Under the pieces are notes generated by a model. The model did no database searches and was not told where the DNA came from. It saw only the letters and a program-made list of their open reading frames with translations. From the NCBI RefSeq assembly GCF_905171765.1, contig NC_053393.1, positions 189,995,921-190,059,920 of the forward strand: 64,000 bases of DNA, written 5' to 3'. This stretch comes from Bufo bufo (lineage: Eukaryota; Chordata; Amphibia; Anura; Bufonidae). Positions 20,900-32,600 of this stretch are shown in pieces. Numbering within the stretch: position 1 is the first letter of the stretch; each line of letters begins with the position of its first letter. A program made the translations under genes and the position numbers.

Positions 20900-21279
20900 G
20901 ACGTGGTGACCCGTATGGCTGGTATCCCCGCATCGGGATCTTCGGGCACTGGGCCCGATTGTCGTCTGTCCCTAAGAGAAGGCATATCGCTCTTCCATAG
21001 AGTCCAGAACAAAGGAAGATCCCTTCCCAGTATGGCGGCATAAGGGATTTGACATTCCAGTCCGATGACATGCTGCACCTCTTGGCCCAACACGGACATG
21101 GTAACCCTGGCAGTGGGGTACTCCCGGCGGTCCCCATGGATACAGACAATGGACAGGGTTTGCCTCTCTGGGAGTGTCTCAGACACTAAGGACTCATGCA
21201 CTAGGGTCACCAGGCTCCCAGAGTCCAGCAAAGCATTAATCAGATGCCCATCGACCAAGACTTGGCACAGAGGTGGCAT
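20900..21279 (-). pseudogene. Gypsy aspartic protease
   Basis: Contains ALLDSGSLVTLV, the active-site DSG of retroviral-type proteases, followed about 65 residues later by AILGRDLP, the flanking G-R-D/N motif. Size and place between the gag zinc knuckle and integrase fit. It would cut the polyprotein. The frame runs open into the start of the integrase region (to 20608), so the stretch itself is not obviously broken, but the neighbouring stops make the element non-functional. Confidence 0.8.
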
Positions 21280-21312
21280 ATCGGCGGAATTAACTTCCGC
21301 TTTTTTTCTGTT

Positions 21313-22304
21313 CTACATATCAGCGGCCGGCCGGGCATCCGCGGTACATACAGGCCGGGCAAAGAAAGAGGACTGGCGAGCGAACCCGCAGTCCATGGGT
21401 TCAGGTGTTTGAGGACAGTTCACTGCCCTATGTCCCAGGCCGTGGCAGTGCCAACATTGAATCCCCATGGTCCCTCCCCGGTCTCTCTTCCCCGGAGTAG
21501 GACTAGCCTTCCCCCCTTTGTGGTTGGGTCCCTTTTTCCAGATCCCTAGCCTGAGAGGGAGCCTGACGGGATTCCCGTGAGTGCGTTGAGTCCCGCACCA
21601 AGTTCTGGGTCGCCACATACCTCTCGACTATGCTTACTAACTGATCCAGGTTGCCGGGGTCTCCCTGACCAACCCAGCGCTGTATGGCCCTTGGCAGTCT
21701 CCGCATGAAACGGTCCACGACCACTTGCTCGACCATTTGGGAGGGGCTCAAATTCTCTGGCTGGAGCCACTTCCTCACCAGATGTACTAGGTCATATGCC
21801 TGAGACCAGATGGGTCTGGACTCAGAAAAGGCCCACCGATGTACTCTCTGCGCCCGCACATAGGTAGTAACCCCCAAGCACGCCATCACCTCAGCCTTCA
21901 GCTACCCATAGTCCTGGGCGTCCTCCCTGCTTAGGTCGAAGCACGCTTTTTGGGCGTCCCCGAGTAGGAATGGCGCCACCACTTCAGCCCACTGTCCCGA
22001 CGGTAAGTTCTCCTGTTCCGCAGTCCTCTCAAACACCATCAGGAAGGCCTCTACATCGTCCTCTGGAGCCATTTTCCTTAATGCTGAACGGACTTTATCC
22101 CTGGGAGCCGACGGTGATGGAATCACTGCCGGTGGGGTCTCTCGCTGGGACGCACGCCGAGCCTCTTGCATTAGCGCCATTTGCTGTACCAGCAAACTGT
22201 TGCTGTTGTGCATTGCTCTGCACCAACTGCTTAACCAGCTCCTCCATTTTGTCCGGGATGACCAAGCTGGCTGGTTTAATGTATGACATGCAGCCGTGCA
22301 CCAC
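21313..22304 (-). pseudogene. Gypsy gag with SCAN-like capsid and zinc knuckle
   Basis: The N-terminus (ATG near 22304) has a glutamine-rich helical stretch. A frame change near 22190 and a stop at 21904-21902 break it. The capsid part shows DDVEAFLMVFERTAEQ and, at about 21800-21610, YDLVHLVRKWLQPENLSP...VVVDRFMRRLPRAIQRWV. This closely resembles the vertebrate SCAN domain, which is known to derive from a Gmr1-like gag. A CCHC knuckle, CWHCHGLGHRAVNC (about 21415-21456), would bind the RNA genome. Gag would form the particle shell. The protease follows on the same strand. Confidence 0.87.
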
Positions 22305-22446
22305 CTGGATAAATATTCTTGGCCAGCCTCACTGCAGTATGCCCGCTGCAAGCCACCAATTGTGGGGATCCGCTCTGATAGGCAGTGGTAGTGAGTGCAG
22401 TATAGAGGCAACACAGACCGGTCTTGGTGTAAAACACGATGCTTTG

Positions 22447-22452
22447 TTTATT
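22447..22452 (-). terminator. LTR polyadenylation signal
   Basis: AATAAA on the minus strand, downstream of the TATAAA and about 90 bp before the LTR inner end. Confidence 0.6.
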
Positions 22453-22487
22453 CACATGGTGCATAGTGCAAGTGAAAGACGGTGCAG

Positions 22488-22493
22488 TTTATA
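22488..22493 (-). promoter_or_regulatory. LTR TATA box
   Basis: TATAAA on the minus strand inside the LTR, about 40 bp upstream of an AATAAA signal. The spacing fits a short R region. Confidence 0.6.
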
Positions 22494-22990
22494 GGGAGGG
22501 TGGTCACACACAACAGAAAAATAATAGTTCAAACACAGCAAGTCCCTGCTGCAGGCTACTTGAGGTCTGTTTCCGTCACATAAAGCAAAGTCTATTTAAA
22601 GCCAGGAGTAATGTCACCTTTTTCTCCTTGGTGAAGTAAGTCCCTGGGTCCGGCTTCTAGCTACGGAACACGGATCCCTTCTGGCTTCAGCTGCGGGTTC
22701 CCGCACACTACTTTACAGGCCTCAGCACACAGCCCAGCTCACCTCCACTTCTCACTCTCACAGCCAGAGGACACAGAAGCTCCACATTGCGCACCACACC
22801 CTTGTTGCTGGTCGGGTTTTAACCCTTCCCTGCAAAACCTGGCCTGGACCATGGGGAGACAGGCACCCACCCGCATATCTGTCTGCTCCCAGTAAGAGCT
22901 GGCACGGATCCGCTGTCTTAACAGCATAACCGCTGCAAAATGCACTTTCCAGCTCTTACTCCACCGGGGCCAGGACCCCCGGTGGCACGT

Positions 22991-23631
22991 ACCTCCCGTA
23001 ATACGCCCCTATACACTTTCAACAGAAATAACTGCAGAACTGTCGTACTGAATAAGGTACTAAGATATAAGCCACTAAAGGCTTTCCAACATAACACTTG
23101 CAGCCCAATAACAAAAAGCTGGAATGACAGAGCTGTCTAATGACTATTTAGATACCCAAATAATCGTTCCCTGCACTTGTAAATCACTTTCCTATCAATG
23201 TACCTAGTGCCTTCTGACCTCTCTCCCTGCACTAAGATGCTGTGAAATGATTCCTCCCTATCATTTCCCTGCACTTATAAATCTTTTTTTTTTTTTTAAC
23301 AAAGTGGTTTTTCCAAAAGCTGTCCCTAGTGCCTTCACTTGTCTGTCCCTACACTCTGAACGCTGCAAAATGGCAGAATCTAAAATGGCTGCCATATTTA
23401 TAGGGCTGTGATATCACAGGGCTGGCTGGCTGCTGATTGGCTGCATGCAGGCATGTCAATCTGCGTGATCCCGCCTTCCCAGAGTTCCATGCCCCATGTC
23501 CTCAGTCCTCACACGTGAAAATTGTGATTCGTTACCACGAAGCGCAAGGAAATTCACATTCATTGCGAATTAAATTTTTCCTGAAATTCTAAACGAATTC
23601 CACGTCGTCAGCTTCGATTCGCTCATCTCTA
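22991..23631 (+). mobile_element. hAT-type element, right end only (copy D1)
   Basis: Similar by eye to 26990-27484, for example around CAGAGTTCCATGCCCCATG versus CAGAGTTCTTTGCTCCATG. It ends ATTCGCTCATCTCTA at 23631, whose reverse complement TAGAGATGAGCGAAT matches the left ends at 23640 and 59562. The start is not resolved against the LTR. No coding. Confidence 0.6.
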
Positions 23632-23639
23632 CTTATAAG
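23632..23639. repeat. 8-bp spacer between two hAT ends
   Basis: CTTATAAG, exactly 8 bp, separates a right end (…CATCTCTA) from a left end (TAGAGATG…). Eight bp is the hAT target duplication size. Confidence 0.55.
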
Positions 23640-24206
23640 TAGAGATGAGTGAATTTCTCCAAAATTCGATTTGGTTGGTTCGCCGAATTTTCCAGAAAGA
23701 TTTGAGTTGGTCTGAATTTATTTGAGGCAAATCTCATTAAAAAAATTATATTTCCTGGCTGCGGAGAGCCTGTATAGTGGTGCAAAACACTGTGCCTTGC
23801 AGAAACACGCATAGGGAGTCTGCTGTGGTAGTGAAACAATACTGTGAGTCAGTATGACATGCGGATAACAGGCGTCGCTCTTACAATCACTGCACACTTC
23901 ACTTATTTGGTTAGTTTTGGGGACAAAACTGACCAAATAACTCAAGTGTAAACTCAGCCTTATAGGTCATTGTTAGCTCCAGGTATAAAGAACCGTGCAG
24001 AAGCCTAAGATCCTACTATAGCATGAAAGAGCGCACTCCTTTTACACCGTTGTGAACCTGTTCTATTAAAACTGATACAAGTAGAGCCCCCCTGACAGAG
24101 TGGAGAAGGTGTCAGCAGTAAGTTTTTGTTGACATCGCTTATTATTTTGCCCTTCCACTGAATCATTAGAACAATAACCCCCTAAAAACGGATCCTGTCT
24201 GTTGAG

Positions 24207-25965
24207 TAGAGATTGCCTTGCAGTTCGCCCGGCGGTCGCTTCGCGGTGAATTTTGCGTGTTTGTGATTCGCCGAACATGCAAACATTTGGAGATTTTCGC
24301 GCCCGCCATATTCTTTTACATTGTGAAGAACTTTGACCCATGACACATGCATCAGGTGGTACAGGACAGCCAATTGAGACGTTTCAGCACATGGACATAC
24401 CCCCTACCTTATAAATAAACCTCATATGGCCGCCATTTTACATTCATTGTTTTGCAAGTGTAGGGAGAGGTTGCTGTGTGGGGCAGGGACAGGCTGTTAG
24501 GGACACCAAACGCTAGCTAATAGGGCCGCAAAAGTCTTTTTAAGGACTGGTATAGGTGTGCTATCGATAGGTGTGATACACAGAGGGGTGCGATATACTT
24601 ATAATATACTTTTATAATGAGTCAAAAACACATAGATCTATATAGTGATCACCTGGAAGTCAGGGGCCTAGCGGATAAGGGCTTACTAGGGCCATTTTTA
24701 TATACAGGTACCCTGTAGGGTACCCTGTAGGGTAAAGTTCCAGACGGGGTCGATCTTATTAGGGTGGGTGGTCTGTGGTTAGGCTACCAGGGCCAGAATA
24801 GTACCCCCCTGTAGGGCAATATCAGGGACAGTTCTTTGCCCACCCTATCCATCAATACCACATCATCATCTAGCCCAGGGATGGATGTTTTTTTGCTTTC
24901 CCTCCTGGATTCATGGATGTGCACTGGAACCCCCCGGATTGTAGAAGGACATATGGTTTCTGATTTGGTGCCGCCGAGCACCTGATTTAGTGCCGCCGAG
25001 CACTTGTTTTTGCCTACCACATCTATGCTTTTTGCTTAACCTTAATAATTTAGTTTATTTTCATTTTGAGCGATATCTTTTCCATTCACACGTCCGCAAA
25101 ATGGGTCTGCATCCGTTCCGCTATTTTGCGGAACGGGTGCAGACCCATTCATTTTCAATGGGGCCGGGAATGTGCTGTCCGCATTTGTGGACCCACATCC
25201 GCATTTGCGGATCTGCACTTGTCCGCAAAAAAATAGAACATGTCCTATTCTTGTCCGCAATTGCAGACAAGATTAGGCATTTTCTATTATAGTGCCGGCG
25301 ATGTGCGGTTCACAAATTGCGGAATGCACATTGCCGGTGTCCATGTTTTGCGTATCCGCAAAACACTTACGGACGTGTGAATGGACCCTCATAGTAACAT
25401 TATTAAAGGTTACGTTTTAGCTTTATGTATATTCTAATGGATTGCCTTCCTTGTACAATGTTATAATATACTTTCTATGTGAAAGTATATTATAGTGCAT
25501 TTGTATTGTGCTGCAGTTGTGTGCGGTTCTGCTGCGATACTGCAGGTATATAGAGGGACAAGCGTTATTGGAACAAATAATTTCTACTGGTGTGATATAC
25601 CAGTTGCCCCCCAAAAAAACTGATTGAAGCGGGGTGTTATATACCAATATACTTTCTTTATAGTGCATTTGGGTCCTGTATAGTGCATTTGCGCATGCGC
25701 GTACGTGAAAATTATATTGCCGATATTTCGCATTGAAAAAAATTATGAATGGAGATCGCAAATTCGAATAATACATCTGGTATCTCACTGTCTATGTTGT
25801 GGGACTATTTGTGCAGTTCTAGTAATTATTTCTTGGCTGCAAATAGGAGCTGAAGGTTTTTCAGGTTTGTCTGCCATTAAAATGAATGTGACATGGCGCG
25901 AGCATTTGATCGCGTTCGCGCGATCACATTTGCAAACCGTCCCAGGAGATGTTCGTCCATCACTA
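24207..25965 (+). mobile_element. hAT-type non-autonomous element (copy F) with 8-bp duplication
   Basis: Starts TAGAGATTGCCTTGCAG and ends with the complement of TAGTGATGGACGAAC. Flanks CTGTTGAG (24199-24206) and CTGTTAAG (25966-25973) match at 7 of 8 bp, the hAT duplication length. The left 400 bp resemble 36170-36640 and the right 180 bp resemble 52095-52275, the two ends of the large hAT in this window. So this is an internally deleted relative of that element. It contains a separate MITE at 25081-25385 and no gene. Confidence 0.82.
25081..25385. repeat. Palindromic MITE with TCCATTCACACGTCCG ends
   Basis: The left end TCCATTCACACGTCCG and the right end are inverted repeats, and the interior is full of short inverted TCCGCAAAAT/TTGCGGA-type motifs. 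Related to 5814-5908 and 32538-32611. Non-coding. Confidence 0.72.
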
Positions 25966-26199
25966 CTGTTAAGCATCTGCATTAACTCGGTCAGCATTTG
26001 GTCAGTAATCTATCAGTATTGCTAATGCTAAAAAAAAAAAAACAGAAGTGGATCCAAAACAGAGATGACCGAGTAAGCCATATAAGAACCACTGGGTTGC
26101 TGGTCAAGACACGATCGCTAGCTAGCTTACACTGGGACCCTAAAAAAGTCTGTAATTTTTTCACTTCACCACACAGCACCTAATGAGCCCTTTTTTCCC

Positions 26200-26765
26200 C
26201 ACTAATACACACAAAAAAGGGCTTTAGAACATATAACTGCACCGCTGAACGGCAAATAAGCCCTTATTTTTTTCCACTTATACATGCCACAGAAGGCTTT
26301 CGAACCTATAACTGCAGCGCTAAATGGCAAATATATTTTTTTTTTTGCCACTAATACACAACAAAAAGGGCTTTAGAACATATAACTGCACCGCTCAACG
26401 GCAAATATATTTTACTTTCCCCACCAATGCACAACAAAAAGGGCTTACGAACATATAACTGCACCGCTCAATGGCAAATATATTTTTATCCACTAATGCA
26501 TGACAAAAAGGGCTTTAGAACATATAACTGAACCACTGAATGGCAAATATATTTTACTTTTGCCACTAATGCACAACAAAAAGGGCTTTATAACACATAA
26601 CTGCACCACTAAACGGCAAATATATTTTTCTTTTGCCACTAATGCACGACAACAACTGCTGTCATTTTCGCACTTCACCACACAACGGCTAATAAGCCCT
26701 TTTTTCCCACTAATACAAGACCAAAAATGCTTTAGAACATATAACTGCACTGCACAAGGGCAAAT
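26200..26765 (+). repeat. Tandem array of about 73-bp units
   Basis: About seven degenerate units recur around ACATATAACTGCACCGCT and ACAAAAAGGGCTT at roughly 72-75 bp spacing (near 26231, 26303, 26378, 26453, 26521, 26597 and 26738). It lies inside the hAT-type copy E1. Open frames through it are products of the repeat. Confidence 0.8.
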
Positions 26766-26989
26766 AAGGCTACTTTCACACTAGCGTTCGGGGTTCCGCT
26801 TGTGAGTTCCGTTTGAAGGCTCTCACAAGCGGCCCCGAACGGATCTGTACGGCCCCAATGCATTCTGAGTGGATGCGGATCCGCTCAGAATGCCTCAGTC
26901 TGGCACCGTTTGACCTCCATTCCGCTCAGCAGGCGGAAACCCGAACACAGCTTGCATCATATAGCGCAAATTGAAAAGCAGCGGTATAA
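26766..26989. repeat. MITE-like fragment, left end CTACTTTCACACTAGCG
   Basis: The abrupt start CTACTTTCACACTAGCGTTC is followed by nested short inverted repeats (CGCTTGTGAG/CTCACAAGCG, CATTCTGAG/CTCAGAATG). The expected inverted right end was not found, so the copy is truncated or the end diverged. Confidence 0.45.
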
Positions 26990-27484
26990 CAGCAATTTGT
27001 ATCCCCAGTTAGTCCAGCAAGGTGTAATAGAATCGCACCTATTACCCGGGCTGTACACTCCCCTATTGTTCTCCTTTTATAGTGTGGATAATGCCTCCCT
27101 ATCCTTTCCCTACACTATGAATAATCTTTCCTTGAACTTTTACTGTAAATCATTTTTTCAGCACAATAAAGTCTTTGCTAGCACTATCCCTAGCGCCTGT
27201 CACATCTCTCCCTACACTAAGTACACTGTAAAATGGCTAAATCCAAGATAGCTGAGGCTATTTATAGGGCTGTGACATCACATGAGCTGTCTGGCTGATG
27301 ATTGGCTACATGCATAGCATTGTGGGTGATCCCTCGTTCCCAGAGTTCTTTGCTCCATGTCCTAACATGTGCAGCAGCCATTTTAGGAAAAAATGCAATT
27401 CATTACCACATGAGGAAATTCAACTTCTGTGCGAATCAAATTTTTACTGAAATTCCGATCGAATTCCACTTCGTCAACATCAAA
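26990..27484 (+). mobile_element. hAT-type element, right part (copy D2)
   Basis: Similar to D1 (22991-23631) up to the region CGTCAACATCAAA, where a Tc1 begins at a TA. The expected terminal CATCTCTA was not found on the far side of the Tc1. Non-coding. Confidence 0.55.
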
Positions 27485-27486
27485 TA

Positions 27487-29088
27487 CAGTGGATATAAAA
27501 AGTCTACACACCCTTGTTAAAATGTTAAGTTTCTGTGACGTAAAAAAAATGAGACAAAGATTAATCATTTCAGAATTTTTTCCACCTTTAATGTGACCTA
27601 TAAACTGTACAACTCAATTGAAAAACAAACTGAAATCTTTTAGGTAGAGGAAAGAAAAAATATAAAAATAAAATAAGATAGTTGCATAAGTGTGCACACC
27701 CTTAAACTAATACTTTGTTAAAGCACCTATTTATTTTATTACAGCACTCCGTCTTTTTGGGTATGAGTCTATCAGCATGGCACATTTTGACTTGGCAAGA
27801 TTTGCCCACTATTCTTTGCAAAAACACTCCAAATCTGTCAGATTGGGAGGGCATCTCCTGTGCACAGCCCTCTTCAGATCACCCCCCAGATTTTCAATCG
27901 GATTCAGGTCTGAGCTCTGGCTGGGCCATTCCAAAACTTTGATCTTCTTCTGGTGAAGCCATTCCTTTGTTGATTTGGATGTATGCTTTGGGTCGTTGTC
28001 ATGCTGAAAGATGACGTTCCTCTTCATGTTCAGCTTTCTAGCAGAAGCCTGAAGGTTTTGTGCCAATATTGACTGGTATTTGGAACTGTTCATAATTCCC
28101 TCTAGCTTAACTAAGGCCCCAGTTCCAGTTGAAGAAAAACAGCCCCAAAGCATGATGCTGCCATCACCATGCTTCACTGTGGGTATAGTGTTGTTTTTGT
28201 GCCAAACATATCTTTTGGAATTATGGCCAAAAAGTTCAACCTTGGTTTTATCAGACCATAACACCTTTTCCCACATGCTTTTGGAAGACTTCAGATGTGT
28301 TTTTTCAAAATTTAGCCTGGCTTTGGTGTTTTTTTTAAGTAAGAAAAGGCTTTCGTCTTGCCACTCTACCCCATAGCCAAGACATATGAAGAATACGGGA
28401 GATTGTTGTCACATGTACCACACAGCCAGTACTTTCCAGATATTCCTGCAGCTCTTTTAATGTTGCTGTAGGCCTCTTTGTAGCCTCCCAGACTAGTTTT
28501 TTTTTTTCTCGTCTTTTCATCAATTTTGGAGGGACGTCCAGTTCTTGGTAATGTCACTGTTGTGCCATATTTTCTCCACTTGATGATGACTGTGTTCACT
28601 GTGCTCCATGGTATACCTAATGCCTTGGAAATGACTTTGTACCCTTCTCCTGACTGATACCTTTTAATAATGAGATCCCTCTGATGTTTTGGAAGCTCTC
28701 TGTAAACCATGGCTTTTGTTGTGGGATGCAACTAAGAAAATTTCAGGAAAGACCAACTAGAGCAGCTGAACTTTATTTGGGGTTAAGCACTTTAAATGCT
28801 GACTCCTATTTAAAATGATTTTGAATGTGATTGCTTAATTCTGAACACAGCTACATCCCCAGTTATAAGAGGGTGTTCACACTTATACAACCACATTATT
28901 TTAGTTTTTTGCTTTTTTTTATTCCCTCCACCTAAAAGATTTCAGTTTGTTTTTCAATTGAGTGGTGCAGTTTATTGGTCACATTAAAGTTGGAAAAAGT
29001 TCTGAAATGATTTATCTTTGTCTCATTTTTTTTACAGCACACTAACTTGGGATTTTAACAGGGGTGTGTAGACTTTTTATATCCACGG
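27487..29088 (-). mobile_element. Decayed Tc1/mariner element
   Basis: Bounded by TA (27485-27486 and 29089-29090). The left end CAGTGGATATAAAAAGTC and right end (complement CCGTGGATATAAAAAGTC) are inverted repeats with visible mismatches over more than 150 bp. The element is about 1.6 kb, a normal Tc1 length. Its transposase gene is broken. It interrupts hAT-type copy D2. Confidence 0.93.
27720..28731 (-). pseudogene. Tc1 transposase pseudogene
   Basis: Three reading frames are needed. The N-terminal helix-turn-helix part (28731 to about 28500) contains ELPKHQRDLIIKRYQSGEGY and the linker LPRTGRPSK. The middle (28523-28335) has ATKRPTATLKELQEYL. The catalytic part (28276-27809) shows [21 protein letters not shown] and SDLNPIENL, so all three acidic residues are still visible. 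Frameshifts near 28500 and 28350 and a C-terminal break near 27810 inactivate it. The family differs from the intact copy at 6427-7449 in ends and sequence. It would have moved the element at TA sites. Confidence 0.92.
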
Positions 29089-29090
29089 TA

Positions 29091-29635
29091 TATTGTGCTT
29101 GTGAATAAAGCAGTAATATGTAGATTAGCTTACTGAACAGATATCAATGTGGTGAAGCTATAGTACATAGAATATATGATATGATATGCTAGGACACAGC
29201 TCTTGCCTCACCATGCTGATGTCAAGCCATGTCAATCAAGGGGAGGGGGAAGCATGCAGAGTACAGGGGGTGTTACAAAGCAGTGATCAAAGTATTTAGC
29301 CCCATCTACTAGTGCTCGAACTTCTCATTTGCATAAGAATAAACACAGATAGCATACAGGCAAAAGAAATATATTGTTTTAATCAGCATGATGAGCCCTA
29401 CCAGGTACTGTAGTATGTACGTTTAATAGAGTTGATCCTAGTAACATTGCCGCTTTAATGCGAGGGGCCAGCTACTCTGGACCCTCACCACTTGCCACTT
29501 CAAAAAATGGCAAGCAGTGAGTAAAACCCCTCAAAAAGTTGCAAAATTCTGTGTAACAGTATTACGCACCACAGCTTGCTATTTTTCGGTGCAGTTTTCT
29601 GGTGCAGAGGGGATGATAAATGTCCCCCACTGTGT
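29091..29635. other. No gene; possible MITE remnant near the right edge
   Basis: No coding or RNA gene seen. The last 200 bp end GATGATAAATGTCCCCC, reminiscent of the end of the MITE at 11481-11925, but no matching left end was found. Confidence 0.4.
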
Positions 29636-32600
29636 TTAACCACCTCAGCTCCCCTAGCTTAAACACCCTTAATGACCAGACCACTTTTTACAATTCTGCA
29701 CTACACTACTTTCACGGTTTATTGCTCGGTCATACAACTTATCACCCAAATAAATGTTACCTCCTTTTCTTCTCACTAATAGAGCTTTCATTTTGTGGTA
29801 TTTCATTGCTGCTGACATTTTTACTTTTTTTGTAATTAATCAAAATTTACCGAAATTTTTGCAAAACAATAAAAATTTTCACTTTCAGTTGTAAATTTTT
29901 TTAAAAAGAAATACATTTCTATATAAAAAAAATCTAAATTTATTGTTTTACATGTCTTTGATAAAAAAGAAAAAAAAAATAAGTGTATATTTATTGGTTT
30001 GGGTAAAGGTTATAGCGTTTACAAACTATGGTACAAAAATGTGAATTTCCGCATTTTGAAGCAGCTCTGACTTTCTGAGCACCTATCATGTTTCCTGAGG
30101 TTCTACAATGCCCAGACAGTAGAAAAACCCCACAAATGATCCCATTTCGGAAAGTAGACACCCTAAGGTATTCGCTGATGGGCATAGTGAGTTCATAGAA
30201 CTTTTTATTTTTTGTCACAAGTCTGTGGAAAATGATGATTTTTTTTAATTATTTTTTTTTCTTACAAAGTCTCATATTCCACTAACTTGTGACAAAAAAT
30301 AAAAACTTCCATGAACTCACTATGCCCATCACGAAATACCTTGAGGTGTCTTCTTTCCAAAATGGGGTCACTTGTGGGGTAATTATACTGCCCTGGCATT
30401 TTAGGGGCCCTAATGCGTGAGGAGAAGTAATTTGAAATTCAAATGTGTAAAAAATGTCCTGTTAAATCCTAAAGGTGCTCTTTAGAATTTGGGCCCATTT
30501 GCCCACCTAGGCTGCAAAAAAGTGTCACACATGTGGTATCACCCTACTCAGGAGAAGTTGGGCAATGTGTTTTGGGGTGTCTTTTAACATATACCCATGC
30601 TGGGTGAGAGAAATATCTCTCTAAAAGACAACTTTTCTCATTTTTTTATACAAAGTTGTCATTTGACAGAGATATTTATATCATCCAGCATGGGTATATG
30701 TAAAAAGACACCCCAAAACACATAGCCATACTTCTCCTGAGGACGGCAATACCACATGTGTGACACTTTTTTGCAGCCTAGGTGGGCAAAGGGGCCCAAA
30801 TTCTAAAGAGCACCTTTAGGATTTCACAGGGCATTTTTAACACATTTGAAATTCAAACTACTTTTCACACATTAGGGCCCCTAAAATGCCAGGGCAGTAT
30901 AACTACCCCACAAGTGACCCCATTTTGGAAAGAAGACACCCCAAGGCATTCCATTAGGGGTATGGCGAGTTCCTAGATATTTTTTTCTTTTGGCACAAGT
31001 TAGCGGAAAATTATGATTTTATTTATTTTTTCCTTACAATGTCTCATACTCCACTAACTTGTGACAAAAAATCTAAACTTCCATGAACTTACTATGCCCA
31101 TCACGAAATACCTTGGGGTGTCTTCTTTCCAAAATGGGGTCACTTGTGGGGTAGTTATACTGCCCTGACATTTTAGGGGCCCTAATGCGTGAGAAGTAGT
31201 TTGAAATTCAAATGTGTAAAAAATGTCCTGTGAAATCCTAAAGGTGCTCTTTAGAATGTGGGCCCCTTTGCCCACCTAGGCTGCAAAAAAGTGTCACACA
31301 TGTGGTATCGCCGTACTCAGAAGAAGTAGGGCAATGTGTTTTGGGGTGCATTTTTACATATACCCATTCTGGGTGAGAGAAATATCTCTGTAAAAGTCAA
31401 CTTTTCCCATTTTTTTATACAAAGTTGTCATTTTAGAGAGATATTTCTCTCACCCAGCATGGGTATATGTAAAAAGACAACCCAAAACGCATTGCCCTAC
31501 TTCTCCTGAGTATGGCGATACCACATGTGTGACACTTTTTTGAAGCCTAGGTGTGCAAAGGTGCCCAAATTCCTTTTAGGAGGGCATTTTTAGACATTTG
31601 GATTCCAGACTTCTTCTCACGCTTTAGGGCACCTAAAATGCCAGGGCAGTATAAATACCCCACATGTGACCCCATTTTGGAAGGAAGACACCCTAAGGTA
31701 TTCCATGAGGGGCATGGCGAGTTCATAGAAGAATTTTTTTTTTGGCACAAGTTAGCGGAGAATTTTTTTTTTTCTCACAAAGTCTCCCTTTCCGCTAACT
31801 TGTGACAAAAAGTTCAATCTTTCATGGACTCAATATACCCCTCAGCGAATACCTTGGGGTGTCTTCTTTCCGAAATGGGGTCACTTGTGGGGTATTTATA
31901 GTGCCCTGGCATTTTAGGGGCCCTAAAGCATGAGAAGAAGTCTGGAATATAAATGTCTAAAAAATTTTAAGCATTTGGATTCCGTGAGGGGTATGGTGAG
32001 TTCATGTGAGATTTTATTTTTTGTCACAAGTTAGTGGAATATGAGACTTTGTAAGAAAAAAAAAAAAATCAATTTCCGCTAACTTGTGACAAAAAAATAA
32101 ATAAATCTTCTATGAACTCGCCATGCCCCTCCAAAGTGATCTTTTTATAGCGCTGCAGCGATTTTACGGTGTTTTTGCAGTGATCAGAAAAAAATAATTT
32201 CTGTCACTGCAGTGGGGCGTACTGAACTCAAGTGTGCGCACAAGATCAGGCCTGATCGGGTGAACACTGCGTTTTTTGTAGAGCCTATAGAACATGTCCT
32301 ATTCTTGTCCGCAATTGCGGACAAGAAAAGGCATTTTCTATATAGTTCTGCCAATGTGCGGATCCGCAAAATGCGGAAAGCACATTGCCAGTGTCCGTGT
32401 TTTGCGGATCCGCGATGTCCGTTTTTTGCGGATCGGATCCGCAAAACACATACGGACGTCTGAATGGAGCCTTACAGGGGGGGTGATCAATGACAGGGGG
32501 GTGATCAGGGAGTCTATATGGGGTGATCACCCCCCTGTAAGGCTCCATTCAGATGTCCGTATGTGTTTTGCGGATCCGCAAAACACATACTGACGTCTGA

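Larger units (their letters stand above)
19280..22990 (-). mobile_element. Gmr1-like Gypsy retrotransposon, 5' half
   Basis: Minus-strand order: LTR (about 22990-22361), primer-binding region, gag with a SCAN-like domain and a zinc knuckle, protease, integrase, then the N-terminal part of reverse transcriptase. It stops at 19280 against the L1. Integrase before reverse transcriptase is the unusual order described for Gmr1-type Ty3/Gypsy elements; ordinary Gypsy elements have it last. The rest of RT, RNase H and the 3' LTR are missing, apart from a possible LTR scrap at 5978-6078. Several in-frame stops and a large integrase deletion show a dead copy. Confidence 0.85.
22361..22990 (-). mobile_element. 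5' LTR of the Gmr1-like element
   Basis: The inner end is well defined: minus strand ...GGATCCCCACA followed by ATTGGTGGC, a primer-binding-type sequence. The outer (U3) end is only approximate, since no clear TG start was found. It has a TATA box and a polyadenylation signal in the correct order. Part of it recurs at 5978-6078. Confidence 0.7.
23640..26765 (+). mobile_element. hAT-type non-autonomous element (copy E1), interrupted
   Basis: Starts TAGAGATGAGTGAATTTCTC and is colinear with 59562-60190 (shared AACACGCATAGGGAGT, GTCAGTATGACATGC and TCAGTATTGCTAATGC). A second element (24207-25965) splits it: the homology stops at 24206 and resumes around 25974. It continues into a tandem array. 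It has no transposase of its own. It may be an internal-deletion derivative of the hAT whose transposase remains at 61423-63029 (inference). Confidence 0.6.
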
